Of a stretch of DNA of 64,000 nucleotides, positions 8,832 through 18,356 are shown piece by piece; within the stretch, counting starts at the first letter, position 1, and each line of letters begins with the position of its first letter. This DNA comes from Mycobacterium alsense (GTDB lineage: Bacteria; Actinomycetota; Actinomycetes; Mycobacteriales; Mycobacteriaceae), in assembly GCF_002086635.1 (NCBI RefSeq), contig NZ_MVHD01000015.1:1-64000 (forward strand). The letters run 5' to 3'. The notes under the pieces are model-generated. The model did not search any database. It was given only the letters and a program-made list of their open reading frames with translations, and was not told the origin of the DNA. Both the position numbers and the translations under genes were made by a program.

Positions 8832-10667
8832 TCAGGCCGCGCCGCGCACGGCCCGGGTCAGGTGGTCGGCGCGCAACCGCTCCAGCCGCACCGCCGGCGC
8901 CCCGAGCTGATCGGCGAGCCGGTCGGCCAACCCCAGGCGCACGTAGGAGGTCTCGCAGTCCACCACCACCGCGGCGGCGCCCTCGGCGAGCAGCTTCGCC
9001 GCCGCGATCCGGCTGCGTCCCAACGGGTCCGGCCCGGCGGTGGCCCGGCCGTCGGTGAGCACCACCACCAGCGGGCGGCGCGCCCGGTCGCGGGCTCGTT
9101 CCCGGACGATCAGCTCGCGCGCGGCCAGCAGGCCCTCCGCGAGCGGGGTTTTGCCGCCGGTGTCGAACCGGGCCAGCCGCCGCCCGGCGATGTGCGCCGA
9201 CGACGTCGGCGGCAGCAGCAGCCGCGCGCCGGCCTGCCGGAACGTGATGACGGCGACCTTGTCGCGGCGCTGGTAGGCGTCGCGCAGCAGCGACAGGGTG
9301 GCGCCGCTCACGGCGGCCATGCGGTCGCGGGCGGCCATCGACCCGGAAGCGTCGACGACGAAGATCACCAGGTTGCCCTCGCGCCCCTCGCGGATGGCCC
9401 GGCGCACGTCGGGCGGCGCCGGCCGCAGCGGGCCGGCCCCGGCGCGCTCGGCGGCCGAGAGCAGGGTCGCGAACAGGTGCAGGCCGTGGGCGCCGGCGTC
9501 GTCGGCGCCGGCCGCCGCGACGACGCTGCCCGAGGCGTTGCGGGCCCGCGACCGGCGCCCCGGCGCGCCCTCGCCGACGCCGGGGACGGTCAGCGCCCGG
9601 GTGCGAAACGTGGCCGATGGTGGCGCGCTGGGCTTCGCCTTCGGCGCTCCCGCCGGCGGGCCCTGTCCCGAATCCTGTTGCGGCACATCCTGACCCGTGT
9701 CCACCGATTGCCCGCCGCCGGGTGGGTCGGGGTCGGGGTCGGGGTCGCCGGCCCGCCGCAGGGCCTCGTCGAGCTGGTCGCGGTCGATGCCGGGATCGTC
9801 GAACGGGTCGCGGCGGCGCCGGTGCGGCAACGCCAGTTCGGCGGCCACCCGGATGTCCTGCTCCTCGACGGTGGTGGCCCCGCGCCACGCGGCGTGCGCG
9901 ACGGCGGCGCGGGCCACCACCAGGTCGGCGCGCATGCCGTCGACGTCGAACGCCGCGCACAGGACCGCGATGCGTCGTAATTCGTTGTCCGGCAATACCA
10001 CGTCGTCGACCAGGGCTCGCGCGGTGGCGATCCGCCGGGCCAGTTCCGCGTCGGCGCCGGCGTACCGGTGCGCGAACCCGTCGGGGTCGGCCTCGTAGGC
10101 CATGCGCTGCCGGATGACCTCCGCCCGCACGTCGACGTCGCGGGAGGCGTGCACGTCGACGGTGAGACCGAACCGGTCGAGCAGCTGCGGGCGCAGCTCC
10201 CCCTCCTCGGGGTTCATCGTGCCGATCAGCACGAACCGCGCCTCGTGCGAATGGGAGATGCCGTCGCGCTCGACGTGCACCCGTCCCATCGCGGCGGCGT
10301 CCAGCAGCACGTCGACCAGGTGGTCGTGCAGCAGGTTGACCTCGTCGACGTAGAGCACGCCACCGTGCGCGCGGGCCAACAGCCCCGGGGAAAACGCGTG
10401 CTCGCCGTCGCGCAGCACCCGCTGCAGGTCCAGCGAACCGATCACCCGGTCTTCGGTTGCGCCGAGCGGCATTTCGACCAGGCCGGAGCCGGCGTTGCCC
10501 GACGCCGCCGCGAGCAGCGCCGCCAGCCCGCGCACGGCCGTCGACTTGGCGGTACCCTTCTCGCCGCGGATGAGCGCGCCGCCGATCTCGGGGCGGACGG
10601 CGCACAGCAGCAGCGCGAGCCGCAGCTGCTCGTGGCCCACGATGGCGCTGAACGGGTAGGGCTTCAC
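8832..10667 (-). CDS. Magnesium/cobalt chelatase-type AAA+ and VWA protein (Rv2850c-like)
   Basis: A 611-aa fusion of a ChlI-like AAA+ ATPase (Walker A GEKGTAKS, residues 35-42; Walker [13 protein letters not shown]) with a Pro/Gly-rich acidic linker (about 300-360) and a C-terminal BchD-like von Willebrand A domain with a MIDAS motif (DASGSMAA). Such proteins drive metal insertion into tetrapyrroles. Lying directly upstream of cobO-cobB, it is best explained as the cobalt-chelatase motor partner of a CobN encoded elsewhere. The GTG start at 10667 overlaps the stop of the GNAT gene (GTGA). Confidence 0.88.
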   Translation of the reverse strand: MKPYPFSAIVGHEQLRLALLLCAVRPEIGGALIRGEKGTAKSTAVRGLAALLAAASGNAGSGLVEMPLGATEDRVIGSLDLQRVLRDGEHAFSPGLLARAHGGVLYVDEVNLLHDHLVDVLLDAAAMGRVHVERDGISHSHEARFVLIGTMNPEEGELRPQLLDRFGLTVDVHASRDVDVRAEVIRQRMAYEADPDGFAHRYAGADAELARRIATARALVDDVVLPDNELRRIAVLCAAFDVDGMRADLVVARAAVAHAAWRGATTVEEQDIRVAAELALPHRRRRDPFDDPGIDRDQLDEALRRAGDPDPDPDPPGGGQSVDTGQDVPQQDSGQGPPAGAPKAKPSAPPSATFRTRALTVPGVGEGAPGRRSRARNASGSVVAAAGADDAGAHGLHLFATLLSAAERAGAGPLRPAPPDVRRAIREGREGNLVIFVVDASGSMAARDRMAAVSGATLSLLRDAYQRRDKVAVITFRQAGARLLLPPTSSAHIAGRRLARFDTGGKTPLAEGLLAARELIVRERARDRARRPLVVVLTDGRATAGPDPLGRSRIAAAKLLAEGAAAVVVDCETSYVRLGLADRLADQLGAPAVRLERLRADHLTRAVRGAA

Positions 10668-11131
10668 GGCTGCGGGGGTGGTCGTGAGGGCTTGAGCATG
10701 GGCACGTGCGGGATGCCGTCGTCGACGAAATCGTCCCCGTCGCGGACGAATCCGTGCTGCGCGTACATGTCGGCCAGGTAGGTCTGCGCGTCGATGCGGC
10801 AGGGGTAGTCGCCGACCTCGGCCAGCGCGGCGCGCAGCAGCCGGGTGGTGTGGCCTTGCCCGCGCGCGCTGCGCTTGGTGCACAGCCGGCCGATGCGGAA
10901 CGCCTTCTCGCCCCCGGGGTGCTCCTCCATCAGCCGCAGCGTGCAGATCACCTCGCCGGCGGACGTCTCCAGCCAGAAGTGCCGGGTCTCGGCGAGCAGG
11001 TCGCGCCCGTCCAGCTCGGGATAGGGGCAGGCCTGCTCGACCACGAACACCTCCACCCGCAGCTTGAGCAGCTCGTAAAGGGTTGGGGCGTCAAGGTCTT
11101 TGGACCAGGACCGGCGCAGTGCTTCGGTCAC
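10664..11131 (-). CDS. ElaA-like GNAT acetyltransferase (Rv2851c-like)
   Basis: A 155-aa single-domain GNAT protein related to E. coli Ela[17 protein letters not shown] near the N-terminus and the CoA-binding segment [19 protein letters not shown] in the middle. The substrate is unknown. GTG 11131 overlaps the mqo stop and its own stop overlaps the chelatase start. Thus mqo, this gene, chelatase, cobO and cobB form one chain of coupled genes. Confidence 0.87.
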   Translation of the reverse strand: MTEALRRSWSKDLDAPTLYELLKLRVEVFVVEQACPYPELDGRDLLAETRHFWLETSAGEVICTLRLMEEHPGGEKAFRIGRLCTKRSARGQGHTTRLLRAALAEVGDYPCRIDAQTYLADMYAQHGFVRDGDDFVDDGIPHVPMLKPSRPPPQP

Positions 11132-12615
11132 GACGCCTCCAGCCCCAGCGCCTTGGTGCCCCACGCCCACACCTCGTCGAACAGCGCGGGCTCGCGCGAC
11201 AGCTGCGCCCCCAGCGACGGCACCATCTCCTTGAGCGTGGCCTGCCACGAACCGTAACGGTCGGGGAAGCAGCGCCGCAGGACGTCGAGCATGGCCGGCA
11301 CGGCCGTCGACGCCCCCGGCGACCCGCCGAGCAGCCCCGCGATGCTGCCGTCACCGGCGCTGAGCACGGTGGTGTCGAAGTCCAGCGCCCCGCCCCTGCG
11401 CCGGTCGCGACGGATCACCTGTACCCTCTGCCCGGCCACCATCGGCTCCCAGTCGGAATCGACTGCGCCGGGGGCGAACTCGCGCAGCGCGCGCATCCGG
11501 TCGGGCTCCGAGAGCCGCAGCTGACCGATCAGGTAGTTGACCAGCGTCAGCTCGGTGAGCCCGACCCCGAGCATCGACACCAGGTTGTCCGGCCTGATCG
11601 AGCGGGGCAGGTCGGTGAAGTGGCCGTGTTTCAAGAACTTTGGCGACCAGCCGGCATACGGCCCGAACACCAGCCACGGCCTGCCGTTGACGAACCGGAG
11701 GTCCAGGTGCAGCGCGCCGAGCGGCGGGGCGCCCGGCGCCGGCGCGCCGTACACCTTGGCGCGGTGCGCGGCGGTGAGCGCGGGGTTGCCCGCGCGCAGG
11801 AACCGGCCGCCGATCGGGAAGCCCGCGAAGCCCTTGACCTCCTCGATGCCCGACCTCTGCAGCAGCCGCAGCGCGTCCCCGCCGGCGCCGACGAAGACGA
11901 ATTTTGCGTTCAGCCGGCGCTTTTCGCCGGAGCGGCGGTTGCGGATGAGCAGCGTCCAGCCGCCGTCGGCCTGCCGGGCCAGGCTGCGCACCTCGTGGCC
12001 GAACAGCGCCGTGGCGCCGTGGCGCACGCAAAACCCGATCAGCTGCCGCGACAGCGCACCGAAGTCGACGTCGGTGCCGTCGGCGGCCCAGTTGAGCGCG
12101 GTCGGTTCGGAGAAGCCGCGATTGGCCGCCATGAACGGCAGCCGGCGCGCGAATTCGTCGGGATCCTCGATCAATTCGATGCGCGCGAAGAGCGGGTTGT
12201 GCGCGAGCGCGCGCTGCCGCCGCCGCAGGTAGTCCACGGCCGCCGCCCCGCGCACGAAGCTGGCGTGCGGGATCCGGTTGACGAAGCCGGGGTCGGTCAG
12301 GATGCCGTTCTCGGCGGCGTACGCCCAGAATTGGCGGGTCACCTGGAACTGCTCGTTGACGCGGACCGCCTTGCTGATGTCGATCGAGCCGTCGGGCCGC
12401 TGCGGGGTGTAGTTGAGTTCGCACAGCGCCGAATGCCCCGTGCCGGCGTTGTTCCACGGGCTGCTGCTTTCCGCGGCGACGGCGTCCAGCCGCTCGATCA
12501 CGGTGATCGACCAGTCCGGCTCCAGCCGGCGCAGCAACGCCCCCAGTGTGGCGCTCATGATCCCGGCGCCCACCAGCGCGACGTCGGTCCGCGCGGTTGT
12601 GGCTAGCCCTGACAC
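11128..12615 (-). CDS. mqo: Malate:quinone oxidoreductase
   Basis: FAD-dependent, membrane-associated oxidation of malate to oxaloacetate with electrons passed to menaquinone. The 495-aa protein starts with a dinucleotide-binding motif ([14 protein letters not shown], about 12-25) and shows family segments such as [20 protein letters not shown] split over residues 51-70. Translation starts at GTG 12615. It is equivalent to Rv2852c and is head-to-head with the hydrolase gene at 12696, sharing an 80-bp promoter region. Confidence 0.94.
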   Translation of the reverse strand: MSGLATTARTDVALVGAGIMSATLGALLRRLEPDWSITVIERLDAVAAESSSPWNNAGTGHSALCELNYTPQRPDGSIDISKAVRVNEQFQVTRQFWAYAAENGILTDPGFVNRIPHASFVRGAAAVDYLRRRQRALAHNPLFARIELIEDPDEFARRLPFMAANRGFSEPTALNWAADGTDVDFGALSRQLIGFCVRHGATALFGHEVRSLARQADGGWTLLIRNRRSGEKRRLNAKFVFVGAGGDALRLLQRSGIEEVKGFAGFPIGGRFLRAGNPALTAAHRAKVYGAPAPGAPPLGALHLDLRFVNGRPWLVFGPYAGWSPKFLKHGHFTDLPRSIRPDNLVSMLGVGLTELTLVNYLIGQLRLSEPDRMRALREFAPGAVDSDWEPMVAGQRVQVIRRDRRRGGALDFDTTVLSAGDGSIAGLLGGSPGASTAVPAMLDVLRRCFPDRYGSWQATLKEMVPSLGAQLSREPALFDEVWAWGTKALGLEAS

Positions 12616-12695
12616 CGTCCCAGGTTATCCCGACGCGGTGTGGGCACTTGCGGCGTGCGGCCCCCGGTTCCCAGCAAAACCTTTAAGCTGGCCCC

Positions 12696-13709
12696 GTGAC
12701 TGGCTGGCTGCCCGACGTGCTGCCCGGTTACTGGCGGCGCACGATCCCGCTCGGGCCCGATCCGGCCGGCGAGGGCGACGTCGTGGCAACGCTGATCCGG
12801 CGCGGCGAGCCGACCGGGCCCGAGCGCCACGCGGTGCTGGCCGTGCACGGCTACACCGACTATTTCTTCAACGCGGCGCTGGCGGATCACTTCGCCGGGC
12901 GGGGCTTCGCCTTCTACGCGCTCGACCTACAGAAGTGCGGCCGGTCGCGGCGCGACGGGCAGACCCCGCACTTCATCACCGACCTCGCCCACTACGACGC
13001 CGAACTCGCGCACGGTCTGTCGGCGATCCGCGCCGCGGGCCACAGCCGCGTCCTCGTCTACGGCCACTCCTCGGGCGGCCTCATCGTGTCGCTGTGGCTG
13101 GACCGGTTGCGCCGCCGCGATCCGGCCACGCACGCCGGCGTCGGCGGCCTGGTGCTCAACAGCCCGTTTCTGGATCTGCACGGCCCGGCGTTCCTGCGGC
13201 TGGCCGTCACGTCCGCGCTGATCGCCGGCCTGTCGCGGGTGTGGTCGAAGCGTGTGGTCCGGGCCCCCACCGACGGCGGCTACGGCACCACGTTGCACCG
13301 CGACTACCAGGGTGAGTTCGACTACGACCTGCGATGGAAACCGGTGGGCGGCTTCCCGATCACCCTCGGCTGGCTGCACGCCGTCCGCCGCGGCCAGATC
13401 AGGCTGCATCGCGGGCTCGACGTCGGCGTGCCGAACCTGATCCTGCGTTCGGATCACAGCGTGCGCGAATCCGCCGACCCGGCGTCGATGCAACGCGGCG
13501 ACGCCGTTCTCGACGTCACCCAGATCGCCAGGTGGGCCGGTTGCATCGGGAATCGCAGCGCCGTCGTCCCGGTGCCCGACGCCAAACACGACGTGTTCTT
13601 GTCGCTGCCGGGTCCGCGCGAGGCGGCCTATCGCCAACTGGACGGGTGGCTGGACGGCTACCTGCGCGCCGACGACAGCCGAGCCTCCGCATCCTCGGGG
13701 AAGGGGTGA
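12696..13709 (+). CDS. Alpha/beta-hydrolase, monoacylglycerol-lipase-like (Rv2854-like)
   Basis: A 337-aa alpha/beta-hydrolase with the oxyanion-hole region [10 protein letters not shown], a nucleophile elbow VYGHSSGGL (about 108-116), and a likely catalytic His in [10 protein letters not shown] near the C-terminus. Start codon is GTG. It lies 8 bp before mtr with the same orientation, as Rv2854 does with Rv2855, so co-transcription is likely. The PE_PGRS48 gene found before it in M. tuberculosis is absent here. Confidence 0.85.
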   Translation: MTGWLPDVLPGYWRRTIPLGPDPAGEGDVVATLIRRGEPTGPERHAVLAVHGYTDYFFNAALADHFAGRGFAFYALDLQKCGRSRRDGQTPHFITDLAHYDAELAHGLSAIRAAGHSRVLVYGHSSGGLIVSLWLDRLRRRDPATHAGVGGLVLNSPFLDLHGPAFLRLAVTSALIAGLSRVWSKRVVRAPTDGGYGTTLHRDYQGEFDYDLRWKPVGGFPITLGWLHAVRRGQIRLHRGLDVGVPNLILRSDHSVRESADPASMQRGDAVLDVTQIARWAGCIGNRSAVVPVPDAKHDVFLSLPGPREAAYRQLDGWLDGYLRADDSRASASSGKG

Positions 13710-13717
13710 GGCCAAGC

Positions 13718-15097
13718 ATGGAAACCTACGACATCGCGATCATCGGAACCGGCTCGGGCAACAGCATTCTCGACGATCGCTATTCGGACAAGCGCGCAGC
13801 CATCTGCGAGCAGGGCACGTTCGGGGGCACCTGCCTGAACGTCGGGTGCATCCCGACGAAGATGTTCGTCTACGCCGCCGAGGTCGCCGCCAGCATCCGG
13901 GACGCGTCGCGCTACGGCGTCGACGCGCATATCGACCGGGTGCGCTGGGCAGACATCGTCTCGCGGGTCTTCGGGAGGATCGACCCGATCGCGCTCAGCG
14001 GCGAGGACTACCGGCGCGCCGCGCCCAACATCGACGTGTACGACGCGCACACCTCGTTCGGACCCGTGCAACCCGACGGTCGCTACCTGTTGCGCACCGA
14101 CGCGGGTGAGGAGTTCTCCGCCGACCAGGTGGTGATCGCCGCGGGCTCGCGGGCGGTGATTCCGCCGGCGATCCTGGCGTCGGGCGTGAAGTACCACACC
14201 AGCGACACCGTCATGCGGATCGCCGAGCTGCCCGAGCGCGTCGCCATCGTCGGAAGCGGCTTCGTGGCAGCGGAATTCGCGCACATCTTCTCCGGGCTCG
14301 GCGCGCGCGTCACGCTGGTGATCCGGGGCAGCGGCATGCTGCGTCACTGCGACGACACCATCTGCGAGCGCTTCACCCGCATCGCGGCGACCAAGTGGGA
14401 GCTGCGCACCCACCGCACGGTCGCCGGCGCCGCCAACCGCGGTTCCGGCGTCGCGCTCGAGCTCGACGACGGCTCCACCGTGAACGCCGATCTGCTGCTG
14501 GTGGCGACCGGCCGGTTGTCCAACGCCGACCTGCTGGACGCCGAGCAGGCCGGCATCGACGTGCAGAACGGCCGGGTGGTGGTCGACGAGTACCAACGCA
14601 CCACGGCGCGCGGCGTTTTCGCGCTCGGCGACGTCTCGTCGCCCTACCAGCTCAAGCACGTCGCCAACCACGAGGCCCGCGTCGTGCAGCACAACCTGCT
14701 GTGCGACTGGGACGACACCGAGTCCATGGCGGTGACCGACCACCGCTTCGTGCCGTCGGCGGTGTTCACCGACCCCCAGCTGGCGAGCGTCGGGCTGACC
14801 GAAAACCAGGCCGTCGCACGCGGATTCGACATCAAGGTCGCGGTGCAAAGCTACGGTGACATCGCCTACGGCTGGGCGATGGAGGACACCACCGGGCTCG
14901 TCAAACTCATCGCCGAAGCCAACAGCGGATGCCTGCTGGGCGCCCACATCATGGGTCACCAGGCGTCGTCGATCATCCAGCCGCTGATCCAGGCGATGAG
15001 TTTCGGGCTGACCGCCGGGGAAATGGCGCGCGGCCAGTACTGGATTCACCCCGCGCTGCCCGAGGTGGTCGAGAACGCCCTACTGGACCTGCGCTGA
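13718..15097 (+). CDS. mtr: Mycothione reductase
   Basis: NADPH- and FAD-dependent reduction of mycothiol disulfide, keeping the actinobacterial thiol pool reduced. At 459 aa it has the same length as the M. tuberculosis enzyme (Rv2855). The redox-active disulfide motif [11 protein letters not shown] lies at about 36-46, the NADPH Rossmann motif [12 protein letters not shown] is central, and the dimer-interface HPALPEV provides the catalytic His near the C-terminus. A purine-rich AAGGGGTGAGG precedes the ATG. Confidence 0.95.
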   Translation: METYDIAIIGTGSGNSILDDRYSDKRAAICEQGTFGGTCLNVGCIPTKMFVYAAEVAASIRDASRYGVDAHIDRVRWADIVSRVFGRIDPIALSGEDYRRAAPNIDVYDAHTSFGPVQPDGRYLLRTDAGEEFSADQVVIAAGSRAVIPPAILASGVKYHTSDTVMRIAELPERVAIVGSGFVAAEFAHIFSGLGARVTLVIRGSGMLRHCDDTICERFTRIAATKWELRTHRTVAGAANRGSGVALELDDGSTVNADLLLVATGRLSNADLLDAEQAGIDVQNGRVVVDEYQRTTARGVFALGDVSSPYQLKHVANHEARVVQHNLLCDWDDTESMAVTDHRFVPSAVFTDPQLASVGLTENQAVARGFDIKVAVQSYGDIAYGWAMEDTTGLVKLIAEANSGCLLGAHIMGHQASSIIQPLIQAMSFGLTAGEMARGQYWIHPALPEVVENALLDLR

Positions 15098-15099
15098 GG

Positions 15100-15576
15100 T
15101 CAGCCGCGCTGGCACTCCGGGCACAGGCCGTGCAGCGTCAGGCCCGCCGCCTCAGACAGCGCAAACGAACTGCCCGCCATCGCGTGCTCGAGCGCCGAAC
15201 TCAGCTGGCGTGCGGGCACCTCGATGATCGAGCCGCACCGCGTGCACACGGCGTGGTGGTGGGGGGCGGTGGCCAGGCCGTAGGTGGTCACGCCGCCCTC
15301 GAGGGTCAACGCGTGCAGCACCCCCTGGTCGACGAGGGTCGTCACCGTGCGGTAGATGGTCGCCATGTCGGGCGGCTGGGTGCCGGGCGGCAGGCACGCC
15401 CGCACCCGTTGGTGGATCTCGGCCACCGCCAGGTGTCCGTTGACCGGCTCGAGCACCGCCAGCACCTGGATCCGTGACGCCATCCGGCGCAGCCCGCGGG
15501 CGCGGAGGAAGTCGCCGATGCGCTCGGCGACGGCCGGGTCGAGTGCGGGGGCCGGTTCGAAGGCCTTGGGCGTCAC
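15100..15576 (-). CDS. Fur-family metal regulator, candidate nickel regulator Nur
   Basis: A 158-aa Fur-family repressor: winged-helix DNA-binding domain with the recognition region MATIYRTVTTL and a C-terminal metal-sensing domain with the His cluster APHHHAVCTRCG and a second CxxC (CPEC) that would form the structural zinc site. The GTG at 15576 is the start preferred over upstream codons. It is divergent from the nickel permease nicT and next to a nickel-enzyme cluster, so nickel is the likely co-repressor (inference). Sites resembling the Streptomyces Nur box occur at 15643, 18082 and 34165. FurA or Zur identities are possible but less well supported by context. Confidence 0.75.
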   Translation of the reverse strand: MTPKAFEPAPALDPAVAERIGDFLRARGLRRMASRIQVLAVLEPVNGHLAVAEIHQRVRACLPPGTQPPDMATIYRTVTTLVDQGVLHALTLEGGVTTYGLATAPHHHAVCTRCGSIIEVPARQLSSALEHAMAGSSFALSEAAGLTLHGLCPECQRG

Positions 15577-15621
15577 CCGTTCAGTGTCCCGCCCTGCACC
15601 GGGGATTGCCAGTTTTCGCGT

Positions 15622-15667
15622 CAACTTGGCGCGCCCGTCTCCTGCGATCAAGTTGCATTTGGCGCGC
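15622..15667. promoter_or_regulatory. Operator region between fur-family gene and nicT (Nur-box-like)
   Basis: The divergent promoter region contains TGCGA-TCAAG-TTGCA at 15643-15657, which fits the geometry of the Streptomyces Nur box as I recall it (tTGCaa-N5-ttGCAA) with one mismatch. There is also an inverted repeat CAACTTG/CAAGTTG (15622-15628, 15649-15655) and a direct repeat TTGGCGCGC (15626-15634, 15659-15667). The Nur-like site is 33 bp upstream of the nicT GTG, a typical position for repression. Confidence 0.5.
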
Positions 15668-15689
15668 GGCGCGTCCTAATGTCGAGCCG

Positions 15690-16826
15690 GTGGCCAGCAC
15701 CGAGCCCAACTGGCGGCCGTCACCCCTGAGCAGGCTTCGCGGCGCCCTGGCGCCGGCGGAATGGGGCCGATTGGCGGCGATGGCGGCGGTGATCGTCGCG
15801 CTGCACCTGATCGGCTGGCTCACCCTGGTGTGGATCGTCGACCCGCAGCGACTCAGCCTGGGCGGCAAGGCGTTTGGCATCGGCGTCGGGCTGACCGCCT
15901 ACACGCTGGGCATGCGGCACGCCTTCGACGCCGACCACATCGCCGCCATCGACAACACCACCCGCAAGCTGATGGGCGACGGGCAGCGTCCCCTGGCCGT
16001 CGGCTTCTTTTTCTCGCTTGGCCACTCCACGGTGGTATTCGGGCTGGCGGTGCTGCTGGCGACGGGCGTCAAGGCGGTCGTCGGGCCGGTGGAGGACGAC
16101 TCGTCGACGCTGCATCACTACACCGGGCTCATCGGCACCAGCGTCTCGGGCGTGTTCCTCTATCTCCTCGCCGTCCTCAACGTCATCGTCCTGGTCGGCA
16201 TCCTGCGCGTCTTCGCCCGACTGCGCCGCGGCGACTACGACCCGGACGACGAGGCGCAGCTGGAACGGCAGCTGCAGAACCGCGGGCTGATCAACCGCTT
16301 CCTCGGCCGGTTCACGAAATCGATCACCAAGTCCTGGCACGTGTACCCGGTCGGGCTGTTGTTCGGGCTCGGTTTCGACACCGCCACCGAGATCGCGCTG
16401 CTGGTGCTGGCGGGCACCAGCGCGGCGGCCGGCCTGCCGTGGTACGCCATCCTGTGCCTGCCGGTGCTGTTCACCGCCGGCATGTGCCTACTGGACACCA
16501 TCGACGGCTCGTTCATGAACTTCGCGTACGGCTGGGCCTTCTCCAACCCGGTGCGCAAGATCTACTACAACATCACCATCACCGGCCTGTCGGTGCTCGT
16601 CGCCGTGTTGATCGGCACCGTCGAGCTGCTCGGGCTGTTCGCCGGGCAGCTGGGGTGGCGGGGACCGTTCTGGCAGTGGCTGGGCGGCCTCGACCTCAAC
16701 ACCGTCGGCTTCGTCGTCGTCGGGATGTTCGTCGCCACCTGGGCGGTCGCGGTGCTCGTCTGGCGCTACGGCCGCATCGAGGAGAAGTGGGCCCCCGCCG
16801 CGGCCGGTGCCGACACGGCGACGTAG
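15690..16826 (+). CDS. nicT: NiCoT-family nickel/cobalt permease
   Basis: Inner-membrane secondary transporter for Ni2+ (or Co2+). The 378-aa protein shows the hallmark HX4DH signature in TM2 (RHAFDADHI) and further NiCoT motifs LGHSTVV and LGFDTATE, with about eight hydrophobic segments. GTG 15690 gives VASTEPNW as N-terminus. It is the orthologue of Rv2856. It stands divergent from the Fur-family gene and 96 bp upstream of hypA, so it would supply nickel to the hydrogenase encoded downstream. Confidence 0.93.
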   Translation: MASTEPNWRPSPLSRLRGALAPAEWGRLAAMAAVIVALHLIGWLTLVWIVDPQRLSLGGKAFGIGVGLTAYTLGMRHAFDADHIAAIDNTTRKLMGDGQRPLAVGFFFSLGHSTVVFGLAVLLATGVKAVVGPVEDDSSTLHHYTGLIGTSVSGVFLYLLAVLNVIVLVGILRVFARLRRGDYDPDDEAQLERQLQNRGLINRFLGRFTKSITKSWHVYPVGLLFGLGFDTATEIALLVLAGTSAAAGLPWYAILCLPVLFTAGMCLLDTIDGSFMNFAYGWAFSNPVRKIYYNITITGLSVLVAVLIGTVELLGLFAGQLGWRGPFWQWLGGLDLNTVGFVVVGMFVATWAVAVLVWRYGRIEEKWAPAAAGADTAT

Positions 16827-16869
16827 GCCGACGTCACCGGCGATCTCGGCGCTGCGCGGACACCGATCC

Positions 16870-16916
16870 GGGTGCAGACCCTCGTTTGGGTGAAGACCCT
16901 CTTTTGGGTGTAGAAC
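16870..16916. repeat. 18-bp tandem repeats upstream of hypA
   Basis: Two complete and one partial 18-bp units begin at 16870, 16888 and 16906, each starting GGGTG(C/A/T)AGA and continuing with CCCTC and a T-rich end. They end 6 bp before the hypA ATG at 16923, inside the 96-bp nicT-hypA spacer. Phasing of 18 bp and location suggest iterated protein-binding sites or a leader-RNA element; neither is proven. Confidence 0.75.
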
Positions 16917-16922
16917 AGTGCC

Positions 16923-17258
16923 ATGCACGAGCTGTCGCTGTGCGAGGCGATCGCCGGTGTGGTCAAGACGCACGCCGACGGCCGGCACGTCGACGTGGTG
17001 CGCGTCCGGATCGGGGCGCTGCGCCAGGTGGTGCCGGAATCGCTGTCGTTCTGCTGGACGATGGTCCGGGACTCCGAGGACCTGCCCGACGCCGAGCTGG
17101 AACTCGAGTGCGTCACCGCCGAGGTGCGCTGCCGTTCGTGCGGGCGCCGATCCGAGATCACGTCGGCGTGGTCGATCTGGTGCCCGCGCTGCGACAGCCC
17201 CGACGTCGAGGTGCTGCACGGCAACGAGTTCCTGGTGACGTCGATGGACGTGTCGTGA
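16923..17258 (+). CDS. hypA: Hydrogenase nickel-insertion protein HypA
   Basis: Delivers Ni2+ to the large-subunit precursor together with HypB. The 111-aa chain starts MHELSL, where His2 is the nickel ligand of the family, and carries the zinc site as two CxxC pairs (C70/C73 and C87/C90). It precedes hypB by 28 bp. The 18-bp repeats lie immediately upstream. Confidence 0.95.
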   Translation: MHELSLCEAIAGVVKTHADGRHVDVVRVRIGALRQVVPESLSFCWTMVRDSEDLPDAELELECVTAEVRCRSCGRRSEITSAWSIWCPRCDSPDVEVLHGNEFLVTSMDVS

Positions 17259-17286
17259 AAAGCGCTCCCCCGGGACGGATTTGACC

Positions 17287-18054
17287 ATGGGTAGATTCCA
17301 CCGCCACGACGACGGAACGGTGCACGCCCACGCCCACCCCGACCACCCCGAACACCAGCGCGGGGATCACAGCCGCTACCAAACGGGCAAGCAGCGCGTC
17401 GACGTGCTGGAGGCGATCTTTGCCGAAAACGACGTTCTCGCCGACGCCAACCGGGCGGCGTTCGAATCCAACGGGATCCGCGCGCTGAACCTGATGAGTT
17501 CGCCGGGATCGGGCAAGACGACCATCCTGCAGGCGACCCTCGACGAGCTCGCCGGGGAGTTCGCGATCGGGGTGATCGAGGGCGACATCGCCACGGATCT
17601 GGATGCCGCGAAGCTCAGCGGTCGCGGCGCCCAGGTGTCACTGCTCAACACCAGCAACGGGTTTGGCGGTGAATGCCATCTCGACGCGCCGATGGTCAAC
17701 CGCGCGCTGCCCGGTCTCGATCTGCCCGGCCTGGACCTGGTGGTCATCGAGAACGTCGGCAATTTGGTGTGTCCGGCGGAGTTCGACGTCGGTGAGCACG
17801 CCAAGGCGATGGTCTACTCGGTGACCGAGGGCGAGGACAAGCCGCTGAAATACCCCGTGATGTTCCGGTCGGTTGATCTGTTGCTCCTCAACAAGATTGA
17901 TTTGCTTCCCTATCTTGATGTCGACGCCGACGCGTACATCGCCCACGTTCGCCAGGTCAACGCGACCGCAACCATCCTGCCGGTCAGCGCCCGCACCGGC
18001 GCCGGCATGGGCGCCTGGTTCGAATGGCTGCGGCGATTCGCCGGCCGAGACTAG
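17287..18054 (+). CDS. hypB: Hydrogenase nickel-incorporation GTPase HypB
   Basis: GTPase that stores and donates nickel to HypA and the large subunit. The 255-aa protein has a His-rich N-terminal tail (eight His in the first 28 residues) for nickel storage, a P-loop SSPGSGKTT at 71-79, and G-domain motifs including LLNKIDLLPY. An in-frame TTG two codons upstream (17281) is an alternative start; ATG 17287 is preferred. A 302-bp gap separates it from the small-subunit gene. Confidence 0.95.
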   Translation: MGRFHRHDDGTVHAHAHPDHPEHQRGDHSRYQTGKQRVDVLEAIFAENDVLADANRAAFESNGIRALNLMSSPGSGKTTILQATLDELAGEFAIGVIEGDIATDLDAAKLSGRGAQVSLLNTSNGFGGECHLDAPMVNRALPGLDLPGLDLVVIENVGNLVCPAEFDVGEHAKAMVYSVTEGEDKPLKYPVMFRSVDLLLLNKIDLLPYLDVDADAYIAHVRQVNATATILPVSARTGAGMGAWFEWLRRFAGRD

Positions 18055-18356
18055 GGCCCGCCGGAGCCGGCGCGGCGTTCTTGCGAACCACTTGCATCAC
18101 ACCCGAACTGGCCGCGCGGACCAGGCCCCGGCCACCGGTCCGCCACGGTCGCCGGATCTCCCCTGAAATTCCTTGCCGCGCAGGGTAAGTCACCCCGATA
18201 ATGCCGGCCATACCATACCTGTTTAGGTGCCCTAAATTGGTAACCGTTGACAACGGTTGGCGGCAGGCGTAGACCGAAGATCAGCGCCGCGCAAGCGGGC
18301 CGACGGTCGACTCCGGCGGCGTAGGAGCCTTCAGCCCGGCTCCGGAAAGCTGCGGC
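18055..18356. promoter_or_regulatory. Regulatory region of the hydrogenase operon
   Basis: This 302-bp gene-free stretch holds three ordered elements. At 18082-18096 is TGCGA-ACCAC-TTGCA, a Nur-box-like site. At 18222-18236 is a perfect inverted repeat TTTAGG-TGC-CCTAAA. At 18242-18258 is another perfect inverted repeat AACCGTT-GAC-AACGGTT, whose centre contains a consensus TTGACA -35 hexamer (18247-18252) with a passable TAGACC -10 seventeen bases downstream (18270-18275). This would give a 5' leader of roughly 75 nt before the ATG at 18357. The elements are read directly; promoter and operator roles are inferred. Confidence 0.6.

Noticed and set aside
6829..10605. A 1258-codon open frame on the minus strand spanning cobB, cobO and the chelatase gene
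   Set aside because: It is mostly the off-frame shadow of GC-rich genes, rich in Arg/Gly/Ala; only its terminal part coincides with the true cobB frame.
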